Part shown: positions 1 through 11,700 of the stretch, piece after piece | Layout: every line of letters begins with the position of its first letter | Numbering within the stretch: the stretch's first letter is position 1 | Assembly (NCBI GenBank): GCA_905221605.1 | Contig: CAJNDS010002750.1 | Coordinates: 244,361-294,549 of the forward strand | DNA: 50,189 nucleotides | Source: Symbiodinium natans | Lineage: Eukaryota > Sar > Dinophyceae > Suessiales > Symbiodiniaceae | Reading direction: 5' to 3' | Made by a program: the position numbers and the translations under genes | The notes under the pieces: generated by a model | Databases searched by the model: none | What the model was told of the DNA's origin: nothing | The model's input: only the letters and a program-made list of their open reading frames with translations

Positions 1-10
1 GTTCTATATA

Positions 11-260
11 ATGTTGACTTCACATTAGTGATTCCCGCCGCAATTGTAAAATCCCGCTGCCGGAACACAATATTGTAACCCGCCACAATTGTAAAATCCG
101 ACCCGGGAAATCCGGTTTTTACGGGCGTGGTGCTACTACCTAATACTAAAACTAATAGTACGTCCTACCAGGATTTAGGCGAACATTATTGAGGAGGCCC
201 TGGCCGGAGAGATTGATCAATGAAGGGGGGGGGGGGGGTTTATTAATGCGAAGTCAACAT
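11..260. mobile_element. MITE-like element with 19-bp terminal inverted repeats and TA target duplication
   Basis: The left end reads ATGTTGACTTCACATTAGT. The reverse complement of the right end reads ATGTTGACTTCGCATTAAT, so 17 of 19 positions match. Both ends are flanked directly by TA (9-10 and 261-262), the target duplication typical of Tc1/mariner-type elements. Inside, CAATTGTAAAATCC occurs twice (41-54 and 80-93), and a run of 14 G lies at 225-238. At 250 bp with no ORF it fits a non-autonomous MITE. It lies just downstream of the last resolved SLC44 exon, probably in an intron of that gene. Confidence 0.7.
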
Positions 261-387
261 TACATGACATGGAGTCTGTGCCCTGTCGTGCCAACCACGA
301 CGACCTCCATAGCTAGAAACCCGGCATCCCCTGTGCAGAACTGCACATCGGCCTGAAATATGCGCACTCTTCTGCACGCAACCGGAC

Positions 388-3300
388 CTGGATGTACGCG
401 TTCTTATTGAGGAACTTGATACACTTCCTGAATTTCGCAGCGGAGATGGCTTGCAACATCTTGTAGCATTCTGCTCGCCAGTGCAGGCAAGCATCTCGAC
501 ACACCAGATGATGCACCCCAGCACTCTCAAGACAATCACCTGCCAACGGAGAACGGCATCCATACAGTACCACCTGCCGAAGTTGAAGGAGCCCCTCTAG
601 CGCGCCAGGACCCAAATGCCAAATATGGACTCTTAACCCGAGAATCCCTACTCAATCCTTCCAAAACCTTTGCTGATCTTCAGGCCTCACCGACGTGATT
701 TGCAGGCTACCGAGGGACCGAGGCCCAGGCCATCACACGGTTCTTCTGAGCCGAGGCCTCTCATTAAAGCGGACTTGCTGAAACCGACCTACAAGAATCG
801 GCAGATTCCTCGGGCAGAAGCTGGCAAAAGGACGTAGACACCATTAGGCTCCATTAGACCCCTCACCATCCCGGTAGCACCATGCTGCGAGGTGGGCAGG
901 CCACAACACGGGATATCATTTGCGAAACCAAACTCATGAAAACTCTTGTGTCTTGCCATGGCGAACCTGCTTCTCAAAGTACTTGCAGAGATACCTGCCA
1001 CAATGCCACCTCTCCCAGCATTCACCGGCCATGGTCATGCAAAGGCTGTCGCCTAATGAACTGAACCAGGGCCAGGATGAAGGCTCCTTGTAAGAAAATG
1101 ATCGAACATGGGAGCAGGTGTCACCGAAGTATCTGCCCTCGTGCAGGATTTGAGACTCAGACCAAAGGCAAGCGTTCCCAAATGATAGCCTCACAACCCA
1201 TGCGTTGACTCTGTGCATGTCCCTCTTTGGAATGGATGCAAAAACTTGAGGCCACCACGGAAAGACTTCCAAATTGCTCCTCGGATCACCGGCTCCTTCG
1301 AGTGCAAGTGCGGCGAGTTGCAGCGGAGTGCAATGGAGCACAGTGCAAGTGCGGAGTGGACCGTCACGACTGTGCCGCCCGATCCAGTCCTTTCCACGCC
1401 TCTCATCAATGGTGAAGAACCATTGAGCGCACGCGAATGCGACAATCAACCTTGCATCCGAATGGCCCCATCCAGCACATGAAAGACATGATCCTCTCTT
1501 GTTAGGAGCTGACACAAGATGCATACCCGACCCCCCTGGACCCCCCTCTTGTTCTCACCAAGAAGAGAAACTGGCCCAGGGCCACGAGAAACGCATTGTT
1601 CCACAACAAGGAGAAGAAGGCCTTGGGTAGCAGTCCAGATTTGAAGAGTGCCCAGTGGATGCATCAGTCAGCTCCTTGAAATGAATGCTTCGTGCTTCTG
1701 CGTTTCTGCCCTAAGGAAGCTGCCCCCGCGAACTTGTAATTGAACGTGTAGCGAGGCGGAGAGCATCTCCAGCATCGAGGCCTAGGCTTGAGATCTCCAC
1801 ACAACATGCGAACAGATCGAAACGCCTTCCACTGAAATGTTTAGAGACCATTTAAGGAAAGTAGGGAATTTGATAGCCCCGTTCCTTATTCGACTCGGGC
1901 CGACTCGGGCATTCTAGGCCCCTGCCATTGTCCGTGGTCATGCCGAAAAAGCATCACCGCACTTTCTCAAAACAAGTAGAGGGAGGGAGGGAGGGAGAGA
2001 GAGAGAGAGAGAGCGAGAGCGAGAGACGTCCTTTGCTGGGAACCCTACTGGCCTGTCAATGGCCAGGACCGGTCGCAAGCCACGGCACTGCTCTTGTGAG
2101 CTACAACATGCGAATCTCTTTTCTGCCGCCAGCTCAACGCCTGCGAGCTTCGTCAAGCTCTCGACATTGGTATACAGGTGCAAGTAGCCGCATACACTCC
2201 GCGCACACCTTCTTTACTCACTATCCTCACGTAGCTGCAGGAGCATCCGGAGTGTGATCCACAACATGCTGAAAGAAGTCACTGCGATGGAAGGCCTACA
2301 TTCAAGAAAGACCTATCTGGAATAAGTGAAGCGATTGACCTTTCATGAGAGGGTTTCGGCACGACCTCGTTACCAAGATGAAGTACAAACCACCAAATGG
2401 TTATAGGGTGGCTGAAACGCCGGAAGTCAAGCCGAAGGCATGACCTAAACCGACGGTTTTAAGAGTAGAAATACACTCCACGCACATCGATGTGTTGATC
2501 AGCTCTGCTTCCTTCTGTCCCTCCGTGAGTACAGTTTGTGGCGACGCAGTCGTATGGGGGCTGCAACCTAAAGCAGCCTCATCAAGTCTCTGGCTGCTTC
2601 TGCTCGTGAGGCGATGAGCCCGGCATAAAGCTACTGTTAAACCACTGTCAGGACCCTGGGGCAGATGGAGTGGCAGGCCACATTTCTGCAGATCGCGCAT
2701 GGATCCCAGAACCAAAAATACAGATAATTGCGCATGCTGCGCAAACTGAAGGTGCCTGCACTATTGGTTGACATACCCAAGGCAACTCTGAGTCTCTTCT
2801 AAGTGCGGTACACTATGCCATTGGTGTTTCCATACACCCCGGTGCAGGTGTCATTGGCCGAGGTGTAGTTGCCCTGGCCACGTGTGGACAGAACAAGTGC
2901 GTCTGACTGACGAGAAAACTTGTTCGACCACACGGCCCACAAGCAGGACTGCTGTGGACCGCAGTGCACAAGGGTGCACATCAAGCATGCAGGAACTGAA
3001 TGTCCAAGCTGTTCCAAGACCGTTCCTGGAAAGCCAGCTCAGCCAGCCTGACTCCTATGATTTTTGTAAGGGATACACGAGACCATCATGAGCATCGTGC
3101 ACAAGATGGGCAGCAGAAACAAGCCAGCGATGTGTCACCTCCAAACTTCCCATCGCCACACCCCTTGCTTCCGTTTCGTCTCAAAAGATTCAGTGTGACT
3201 GTTGGGACGGCTTTCGACCAATGATGCCAGCTACTACGAGCTACTGATGCAAGATGGGCAAGCCAAATCATTTGTTTGGGTGCTCCTTGAAATGGCGACA

Positions 3301-4644
3301 CACAGGTCCATCCACTCCGTGTCACAGATTCACCTATGCGATATCAAACAGAAGCCCCATGCAACGGGAACATGTGGGTGGTGAAACGGATCTGGTTCAA
3401 ACCTGTGAATCATCGCATTTGAGAGCGCGCGCCAGCAACAACGCCATGAGTGTGGCAATACTACCTGGCTTGGTCTCTCAGCTTGGACCCTTGTAAGCTT
3501 GTTCAAAAATGGATACCCGCGACTCACGTTACACATGGCGCATAACAGAACTGGCAGTTGCGGCATTTCGTTGCAAAGCTCATGGCCGTAAGTGAACGTG
3601 CGCGAAGTTGCCGAAGCGTCATGTTGCAACACTGCCAGGCATGAGTTGCGGACCTAGTGGCAATGGAACCGGGGAATGGGGAACACCGGCAATCCGTGAC
3701 TATACACTTTTTATGTCACTCACCTGTTTGAAGCTCAGCTGGAGAACCGGAGAACACCGTGAGAACACCCGGCATGGTGTGGCCTGAGTGTGGCCTGGCA
3801 CAATCCTACGCACTCGCATTTCTGGCAAAGCACGTGCACTTTGACCAGCTAAGTTGGACACAGCAGGAACATATATAGAGATCGACGGGTAAGAAATGTA
3901 AGAAAGACAGTATTCACGAACTACACACGCAAGATCGCAGATCTTGTGCAGTGTAGTATCTTAGCAATACTCTTGCACAACTAGCGTACCATGGGACCTT
4001 GAGATGGAATTGCGCTCACAGACGAGACTTCGCGCGACTCGCAGTCTTCCCTTCGCTGTCCTCTTCCAACAAACTCCTTTCTATCCACAAGTCTTTTGCA
4101 GTCACCGCAAACTTTCGAACAACCTCACCTCAGAAAACACGTTTAGAGTGGCTTTGGCTTTTCACCTCCCACCCATACCCCCCCCCCCCCCATCCTGCAT
4201 GCTTTCGGCGAGAGTTCACTTGGCCAACCCACACAACCCTCCCACAGTACTCCAGTGGCAGACAACGTGTGGCATCCCTCACTCTCGTCGAGCCTCATAC
4301 TTCCAAACAATATTCTGCGGCCACTTGTCGGTGCAAATCCCAGGTGTTGTATCATTTCCCCACCTTCAAGAGACAAGATGTGATGATGGGGCATCTGTGA
4401 AGGCCACACCAGAGCATGCGCAAGCTTAACTCCTCAAGCCAAGAAGCGCTTCCTCATACGTGGCAAAAGCTTCCGTGGGCCTCAGGCTATTCCACTCAAC
4501 CTTCACAGCTTTGGAGACGGATTACTGATCCCGCAACCCTAACTTGGGCAGCGGCGTATAGTCGGCAGGGACTTGCGACAGAAGGAAAGACGCACACACG
4601 ATCCATATTAGAATCCATGCGAAGCCGATGAGGATCTGGACAAT
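388..4644 (-). CDS. Choline transporter-like protein (SLC44/CTL family), partial, multi-exon
   Basis: SLC44 proteins are multi-pass membrane proteins linked to choline uptake. Minus-strand exons, in gene order: 4544-4644 (TM segment, IVQILIGFAWILIWIVCASF); about 1559-1621 (LLWNNAFLVALGQF); about 1405-1450 (IVAFACAQWFFT); about 1259-1295 (EPVIRGAIWKSF); 1163-1189 (YHLGTLAFG); 1053-1086 (AFILALVQFI); 946-994 (YLCKYFEKQ); 496-539 (RVLGCIIWCVE); 388-427 (KCIKFLNKNAYIQ). These match, in order, the family's conserved core, including the LRYHLGS-AFG and CLEK-IKFLNRNAYI signatures. Phases join correctly from 1259 down to 388. Donors are mixed: GT after 388, 1163 and 1559; GC after 1053; GA after 496 and 946. 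Exons between 1.6 and 4.5 kb (the extracellular loop; possibly the NYTSANDT stretch near 2.85 kb), the N-terminus and the C-terminal TM helices are unresolved. The C-terminus should lie beyond position 1. The family call is secure; the substrate is not shown. Confidence 0.88.
1978..2034. repeat. GA-rich microsatellite
   Basis: GGGA units pass into a run of GA dinucleotides and then GAGAGC units. It lies inside the presumed large intron of the SLC44 gene. Confidence 0.8.
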
Positions 4645-4699
4645 CTGAGCGACGTGCAATGGGCATGGTTCGCTTTGGTTCGCTTTGCCCATAACTGCC

Positions 4700-7100
4700 C
4701 ACTGCATCCAATTCTTTGGGACGAAATCAAGTTCTCACCGCGGCCGAGGAGCAGGAACTGCCAAGATTGTGGGGTTGCTGGCGACAAATGATGCCTGCAG
4801 ATCTACTGATCTACTACACCGTCCCTACCAGCACTCGAATTCAACCCTCACCTGAGGAGAGGTAGAAAACGATTCTTCCTTGTGATTCAGTTCTCCCCCA
4901 CCCACTTTGTGGCCTCAAGGATTAGGAAAAGTTGCTTCGAAGCACCCAGCTTCCATTCCCTTGTTGGCTTTTTGGTGTCAGGAACGCGCTCTACTCGACT
5001 CTACTCGATGTTCTCGAAAGTCCAGGCACACTGGGAAGGCAAGAGCCGGAAAGCATCGCTCTGTGAAGTCTCATGCGGGCCCTGGAAAGACAGCACAAAC
5101 ATTGTGCACGTTTGCGGACGTCAACATCCTGGAGTGAGAAACGCCGAAAAAGCAGCACCAGCGAGGAGCGAAATCATGATCGAGGAAATTCTCACGGCAG
5201 CCTAAATGCAACCGAAGGGGCAGCAACTTTGTTGACACCGATGGCGAGCCGGATTCGTTTCTGCAGAAAGCATACTGCAATGACCTGAGCCAGTTGCACG
5301 AGACCCTAAGAGCCCTAAGCACATCTAAGCACATATGCGTCATGCAGCAGTCTTGCAGCCAAGACTCCCAGATCACAGCCAAGCCCCATATTATATAGGC
5401 GAGGACTCGTACGAACTCGCCTCAGGAGAAAAGGAGAATCCAAAGCCGACAGTGCCAGCTTCTCCGATGATTCGAAGAATGAGGAAGCTGTCAAGGACAG
5501 GAGTACGAACTGTTAAAAACCACAGTATTCCTTTTCAGTCAAAGTGACGAACGCCCGAATCTTCAATCGCGAAGCCTTTGCTGCCTCGGCCGGGCACGCT
5601 TTCGAGTTCAGGACTATACACGGCCGTCAATGCTATCAGTCCAAGCAGCCATGGATCAGATGAGTGCAAAGCTAAAGAACTTAAGTGCCAGGCATTCTCC
5701 AAGCGATATACCAACCTCGAAACAAGTCGCAAGCTTACGCGTGGTGGATGTGCTTTGTTAGGGCCGCTGACGAGCCAAAGCAGATGCAGCTAGAGGGCTG
5801 GATTGCACAGCTCCCATTTCTTATTCTTGTCTGTCGTGAAGCACCTTGTGGGCTTGAGCAAGGATGGGCGATGAGAGAATGGAGGGGGGGGTTGGAGGAG
5901 CGTGGGAACCAAGTAAGAGACATGAAGAGACCAGTTTCGAGTTTTTTCTACAAGGCACCAAATGGTCGCTGCTGCTCCATCGGGATTGCGACCTGCAGCC
6001 GTCCAATCCAAACTTCAACAGCACGCTCATTGATAACGTCAGTTCACTTTTTGAGAGCACACTGGGATGACAAAAGGAGCACACAAGCAAGGACGCTAAG
6101 AGGCGGCTGAGGAATCACAGACATCAAGTTAACTCTCAAATGAGAAGTTGTAAGCCGTACGGAAGTACCGCGGAGAGATCCCCCACTTGCAAGATAATCT
6201 GTCCTGAAAATCTGGAGGGCGGGGGGCGGGGTAGTTTGCGCCTTGCGTTGTGTCAGTCGTGTGTGTTTGTGGCTGTTCGTGGTGGGGTGCCGCATGCGCT
6301 TGTCATCTTCCCCTGCTTTCAAACTAGCTGCCCACGTTCCTGCTTTACTGCTGGCAATCGTTAAGTTGTCAACTCAATCTTGGGTGTGACTATAAATGCT
6401 GTCTTCCGGGGCAGCCATAAACTCGGTCATTTTCCCTCCCCTTACTTGGTTGTATTCTTCTTGTCGTGGCTGCGCTTATAAGTCTAAAGAAGGCCAATGA
6501 ACCCACCAAGAGTTCCAATGACTTCTTCTGCCACTGCACCTTCATTCTCCTACTGGCTTCCACGTGAACACTGATTGACTGAGCGTGACTGATTATGACT
6601 GATTCACATTCGGCTAAATGCGGATACCAATGTCAGCGCTATTGATGCCGTTCCGTATGAAGCAAGATTTCGGTACCTTCGTGTGAAGCGATCAGAAACG
6701 CTTACCACTTGGTGTCTGTGGGTTGCACCGAATGGTTCTCCACTGCGACATGCAAGGCGACCAAACACCGGGCTTGGGCTTCTTGCAGAAATTGTCTTGA
6801 AGCATCGGGTAGTCTGTCAGGTTGTAGCCTCAGCTTGCCCCGTGTCACTGGACAACACATGACAACACTCAATGCTGAACAGGGATGGCTCCCCGCTTGA
6901 ATTGACAGCCCTAACCTCACAACCCAGCAAATACTTTGCATGTTTGGTCTTGGTCAAACGAAGTTCGATCCAAGCAGCTGATCGTGTGAGGTACGTTGGA
7001 GTCCCAACGCTGGCACTGGTATAAGCTCCTGCAGCGTTCTGCACACGCCTTCTTATAAAGACGGTTTTTCTCGGCGTGGTGGCCAAACGCCACTTCATTG
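4700..7100. other. No secure gene recognised
   Basis: Several open frames exist on both strands, but none carries a motif I recognise or a convincing set of phase-matched splice sites. N-terminal SLC44 exons are expected upstream of 4644 and may be hidden here. A minus-strand stretch at 6702-6900 (LPDASRQFLQEAQARC) has coding-like composition but no partner exons. Confidence 0.4.
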
Positions 7101-7841
7101 ATCCTCGTTGGCAGCCCCGTTAGCGCGCCACGAGGTGCTATGATGTGTACATGCCGATACAATAATATACATACTTGGACACATGTAAAGCCCTGTATGT
7201 ACAGTGATTTTTCGTGCGCGTATACATACATCTTTTTAAAACCTTCTATTTTTGGAGAGCTGAAATCAATCCCAAGAAGCAGTGAGAATACATACATACA
7301 GTTGTTTGAACTCACATCCTCGTGTAGCGCTGTGCACCCCGGTAGTCGCTGCCATTCCCAGACATCGCTTCGCTGACCGCTGCTGTCCCAGACCTCACAA
7401 AGCAAACTTTGTGGCGGCCTACAGCTTTGTCTGAGGCAAACTGACGACTCATCAGGCAGAAAGCCCTGACTGCGTGGGCCAACACACCGTGCCCAACTGC
7501 TTTCCAGCGCATGTCTAGCAATTGGAAGTGATCCGAATACAGGACTACCTGTGACCCCGGAAGTTGTGTTGGCAATAATCAAGTCTTTCCTCGCACTGGG
7601 AAACTGATTGATCAAGGCGACCCTGACTAAGGGCTCGGCACAGCGTTTGACACAGTAACCAATGCTGTTGACACCAGGGCTGAACCTCGAAGACAGGGCG
7701 GGTGAGGGTCGAGTCAGAAAAACGAGTCGAAAACACCAAAGACCGAGTCAGAAGACAAGGAAGTCTATCCTCAGAAATTAGTACCGGAAACCGATAGGTA
7801 CCTACACATAGGCACACCTCCCATAGGTAGGATAGGGTTTT

Positions 7842-7891
7842 ATACATGGGGGGGGGAGGGGGGGGGGGGGGTGGGGGGTGTGGGGGGGCGG
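7842..7891. repeat. G-homopolymer-rich tract
   Basis: Nearly pure G runs are broken only by single A and T bases. On the G strand this could form quadruplexes. It is the left border of the repeat-rich block to 9.2 kb. Confidence 0.8.
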
Positions 7892-7974
7892 CTCGGCGAT
7901 AGACCCCTATCATTTTCAGAAATGTCCCTATGCACGTCAAACGTCTCGAGGTTCCGTGCAAGTTGCTTCAAGCA

Positions 7975-8115
7975 TAGATGAGTTTTGCGAGCATTGTGTT
8001 TGCAATTGGGAAGGGTGGGGGGGGGGGGGCTGCACCCCCTCCAACCCCCCGCTTTTTTAGGCCATGCAAGCTTCCTTCAAAAGCATTTTTTCAAACCCAT
8101 CATGCGAGACGGTAA
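7975..8115. repeat. GC-rich palindromic repeat, copy 1
   Basis: This shares an order of blocks with copies at 8540-8877. A TGTTTGCAA block is followed by a G-run, GCTGC and a C-run, then CAACCCCC, CCATGCAAGCTT and TTTTTTCAAACCCATCATGCGA. Here the central palindrome is degenerate (GGGGCTGCACCCC). Confidence 0.7.
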
Positions 8116-8117
8116 CA

Positions 8118-8527
8118 ACCCCTAAACCCTAAAAGCTAAAGACCCCTAAACCCTGAACAACACAAACACCTAAACCATAAACCCTAAAAAGCCCCTAAAC
8201 CCTAAACCCCTAAACCCTAAACCGTAAAAAAAGAAAATCCCAAGCCCTAAACCCCGAACGCTGAAACCCCCTAAACCCTGAACCCTCAGAACCCCAAAGC
8301 CTAAACATCAAAAAAACACCAAACCTGAAACTCAACAAACCCATAAACCCTAATGAAAAAGAAAGCCCCCTAAACCTAACCCCCCTAAGACCCAAAAAGC
8401 GAGAAATCCGTGCACCCGAACAACCCTTAAACTCGAAACCCGAAAACGCGAAAACCCGCAAACCCGTAAGCCCTAAACTCCAAAAACTCCTGAACCCTAA
8501 ACCATACATGCCCCTAAACCCTGAACC
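8118..8527. repeat. Interstitial telomere-like repeat block 1 (CCCTAAA type)
   Basis: About 400 bases of degenerate AAACCCTAAACCCTAAA and AAACCCCTAAACCCT units. CCCTAAA is the complement of TTTAGGG, the telomere repeat of plants and many algae including dinoflagellates. Many units carry substitutions, extra C or extra A, so this is an old internal array and not a functional telomere end. Confidence 0.85.
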
Positions 8528-8539
8528 TCAATGTCCACG

Positions 8540-8877
8540 CCTTTTTTCAGGCACACATGAATCTTTGTCGAACTCATCATCCGAACTTTGTGTTTGCAAA
8601 TAGGGGGGGGACTGCGCCCCCCCAACCCCCCCCCAACCCCCTGCTTGCTAAGCCATGCAAGCTTGCTTCAGGCATTTTTTTTCAAACCCATCTTGTGTTG
8701 CAAATGGAGGGGGCTGCGCCCCCCCCCCGCCCAACCCTCCGCTTTATTCTTTGGGAGGGGCCCTAACCCCCGCGCTTGTTAAGCCGTGCAAGCTTGCTTC
8801 AGGTTTTGTTCCAAACCCCTCATGCGATCATTATGTTTGCAATTGAGGGGCTGCGCCCCCCACCCCAACCCTATGCC
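8540..8877. repeat. GC-rich palindromic repeats, copies 2-4, between the telomere-like blocks
   Basis: Three tandem copies of the family seen at 7975, beginning near 8540, 8690 and 8825. Each has a GGGGCTGCGCCCC core (perfect at 8708 and 8848, altered at 8605), a C-rich arm, a GCAAGCTTGCTTCAGG block and a TTT-CAAACCC block. GCAAGCTTGC is itself a palindrome, so each unit can form two hairpins. Confidence 0.75.
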
Positions 8878-9190
8878 TAGAAACCCCTAAGCCCTAAACC
8901 CTAAAAACCCCCAAACCCTCAACCCTGAAAACGCCTAAACCCTAAACCCTAAAATTCCCAAAACCTTAAACCTAAAAAACCCTAAACCCTAAAAACGCCT
9001 AAACCCAAAAACCCTAAAGCCTAAAAAGCCCTGAGCCCTAATCCCAAACACCCCCTAAACTCCAAACCCAAAACACCCTAAGCCCTAAAAACCCCTAAGC
9101 CCTGAACCCTAAAATCCCCCAAAACCCTAAAGCCTAAAAAACCCCAAACCCTAAACCCTAGAAACCCCTGAACCCTAAACCCTAAAAACC
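8878..9190. repeat. Interstitial telomere-like repeat block 2 (CCCTAAA type)
   Basis: This has the same orientation and the same degenerate units as block 1, mainly CCCTAAACCCTAAAAACC variants. The two blocks and the palindromic repeats between them look like one compound array. Confidence 0.85.
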
Positions 9191-9577
9191 TCGAGCAACG
9201 AGGAGTGGAGTAGGAGTAGGAGTAGGCTTCGGGTTTTCTGTCAGGGTTCAAGGTGTTTTCGACTCACGTTTCTGGCAGGTGATTTCTGGGGGTCCATCAC
9301 GTTTTGGGTCTGCCCTATTCTCGACTCAGGTCCGTCTGGTTTTCGACTCAGGTGCCTTGACTCATGAGCACTTTTTCCCCCCCCCCCTCACTCCTTGGAA
9401 GCACAAGGATTCTGGACCAAAAGACCTTCCTGTCTGCTGGGATACCTGCTCATTACCATGACTAGTCTGATCCTTCTGGTGAGTCTGACGATTGCCCTGA
9501 CAGACAAAATCGCCGACCTGACCTGCAAGAGCAGTCTCGGAGCGATGCTATGGAGCAAACGCTATGCTGCTATGACG

Positions 9578-9613
9578 CAGCACATTGCAGCACATTGCAG
9601 CACATTGCAGCAC
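9578..9613. repeat. 10-bp tandem repeat
   Basis: About 3.5 copies of CAGCACATTG. Confidence 0.85.
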
Positions 9614-9834
9614 TTGCTGTCGAAGTGCTTGTTTCCAAGCCAGTCTCAAGGAGGCCAGCACCATTGCACTGGAAGCTACGGATGAAGACGACGAGGCCTG
9701 ACAACACACATCGACAAATCGCAAACTTTCGGGATCACTGTCGCTGGAAGTGCGTCACTCTTACCGAAAGGGAAAAGGAAGGCACCTCCACTTAAGACAT
9801 TGTAAGTGCACACACGCACTCAGACACACCTACG

Positions 9835-10143
9835 TCATCTGGCACTTGCTATCATTCGCTCAACGCTTCGACCCTCTTTGCCTCCGAAGGCTAGTGCTGC
9901 AAGCACCAGGAAGAGCGAGAGCCACACGACCTCGGCCCGAGTACAATCGAGTTTATTCATGCACGGGTGCGTTTTTGCTTGTTCACTGCCTCTCCGTCGC
10001 GAAGCGAGTTTTTCATTGCTTCGCTCGACAAAGAGCGCCAACGTGCTGCAAGCAGGAACACAGCGGCTTCTGGAGGAGCCGCCGTTACCTTCCCCTGAAC
10101 TTTGGGCGCGTCTCAATTCGGGAATCTGCCAGCATCGCTGCAA
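9835..10143 (-). CDS. Exon-like segment with one hydrophobic helix, unidentified
   Basis: The minus frame is open for about 100 codons. It holds a charged stretch (NEKLASRRRGSEQAKTHP) followed by a probable membrane helix (AEVVWLSLFLVLAALAFGG). Composition is coding-like, and the strand agrees with the other genes. Splice borders and partner exons were not fixed. The opposite strand is also open for over 200 codons but is rich in Ser, Thr and Pro and shows no domain. I do not recognise a family. Confidence 0.35.
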   Translation of the reverse strand: MQRCWQIPELRRAQSSGEGNGGSSRSRCVPACSTLALFVERSNEKLASRRRGSEQAKTHPCMNKLDCTRAEVVWLSLFLVLAALAFGGKEGRSVERMIASAR

Positions 10144-10469
10144 ACCGCTGATCGTCTATGATCGCCAAGCCCAGGTCGGGGAGCCGGCAACACCATGCAA
10201 AACTCACACAAATTATCCGGTTTGGAGCTGCTTGGGGAAAGCTGCTAACATGATGTCAAGGGTGCTAGGCGGAGGCGAACAAGAGCAGGACAACAAAACA
10301 TGGGAGGCAAAAGCGCTGCAGCGGGCTGCTCGCCTTACATGTCCTACTGGTCCTACAAGTTACTTGTACCTCAACACATTGAGGCCTCCACTTCCCTCAG
10401 AGACTCCAATACCCCTTAAAAGGGGAATATTCCTCAAATCACATTAGCATCCCTATGCCCTAGGACATG

Positions 10470-11065
10470 TCAACCGACATTCCAAAATGAAATGATGGTG
10501 GAGTCTCTGGGCTTAGGCCTCCCCACGACACCCACGAGGAAGCGGAGGGAGGCCAGGAAGACGAGGCCCAAGATAAAGGAGAAGAAGCCGACCACCTCAC
10601 CAGCATGCACTGCTCCATGTGGGAACCATGCGCGGAACCACGCGGGAACCACGAGGGAAACCTCGTCATCCTGCATCAAGCTCTCGGTTCTGAGGCTACG
10701 ACGACGAAGGCATCCATGGTAGCCATCCTCGGAGAGAAGAAACCACATCTAGAATCAAGGAGCTACATCCAAAAGCCACACAGAGTAGGTGAGAGTATCC
10801 CAAAAAGCTTGGGGACACCTCCGGCTTCTCTCTCACGCGTCCCCCTTTCTTTCTCCAAGGCTCAGCTCACTGAAGATGCCAGCCTTCTCAAATGTTGAAG
10901 GACATGACTGAACGCAACGACCAATGTGGTGCACAGTGTCTGCGCATGTTGGACAATTCGCGCCTGGCTCTCGAGGACGCGCATGGCCTGCTCCCCAGCA
11001 CCTCCGCTACGACGGCATGGCGACGCTATGGTGCTGCTACGGGGCCGCTCTGCAGCATGCCACAC
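10470..11065 (-). CDS. Two exon-like segments, unidentified, one with a membrane helix
   Basis: Segment 10862-11065 encodes a helical, low-proline stretch (GEQAMRVLESQARIVQHAQ, then TTLVVAFSHVLQHL). Segment 10470-10748 encodes SLMQDDEVSLVVPAWFRAWF followed by a hydrophobic helix (EVVGFFSFILGLVFLASLRF). Both are on the same strand as the segments at 11.1-13.5 kb and could belong to one gene. No domain was recognised. The membrane helix is a prediction by eye. Confidence 0.4.
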
Positions 11066-11700
11066 TATGCCCCACTACTTGGTACATTTGGGGTCCATTG
11101 GGGAGCACAACAGCAGGGCCCCTGCAACCTACAATTCGCCCGAGAAATCAGACCAAGCTCAAATGCGACGAAAGCAAGCAACGAAGTTTGTAGCCATGTC
11201 ATAACAGCAACCTCTTGAGTTGTGTGTAAATTTCCTTGTTCAGGCCAACAGCCTTCCAGCGTCGAGGTCAACGCATCGCCCAGGACAGCTGCCACACCAC
11301 TGTCGACTTTGGGCATACACCGGTCAAAGGGGGCCTTGGCGATCTTCCAATGATTCCACAGGAGCAACATGAGTGCGAATGAATACAAACCAGTACAAAT
11401 GAGTATATGGTCCTATCTTCTGCAACATAACGCCAAGTAACATCTCCGAAGGCAACACCAGGGAATGGGATGCAGTACCTCTCATGGTACGGGCAGACCT
11501 TCCAGGGGCCATGAGGCCAAGCAAGATCCGATCTAGATTGTCTCTTGCCAAAAGACTGCTAGCAGCAGAGGCCAGAAGAGCAGCAGCAGCAGCAGCAGTG
11601 GCTGTGGCCTCCAAGGGCAGAGCAGTGAAGGTGAACTGGTTGTTAATGGTGTCCTGCGCTGGCGTGAATCTGCTTTCCAAGCAATCGTGGGCAAAAAAAG
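11065..11700 (-). CDS. Two exon-like segments, unidentified, with a poly-alanine tract
   Basis: The frame down to 11324 encodes FTPAQDTINNQFTFTALPLE, an alanine run from a GCT/GCA-type repeat (CAG repeat on the plus strand near 11580), then SLLARDNLDRILLGLMAP. The overlapping frame 11065-11388 encodes CMPKVDSGVAAVLGDALTST and EGCWPEQGNLHTTQEVAVM. Both have coding-like composition. An acceptor at TTTAG near 11716 would open the first. The family is not recognised. Confidence 0.45.

Noticed and set aside
3060-3122. Hydrophobic minus-strand segment (LFLLPILCTMLMMVS) as an SLC44 membrane helix
   Set aside because: Plausible position between resolved exons, but no conserved SLC44 residues and the splice sites were not convincing.
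7098-7376. Plus-strand and minus-strand frames over ATACATACAT-rich sequence
   Set aside because: Low-complexity AT repeats; Tyr/Ile/Thr-rich translation without domain.
8210-8509. Phe/Gly/Arg-rich minus-strand frame
   Set aside because: Translation of degenerate telomere-like repeats.
9806-10447. 213-codon plus-strand ORF
   Set aside because: Ser/Thr/Pro-rich without domain, against the common strand; the minus strand has the better hydrophobic and charged pattern.
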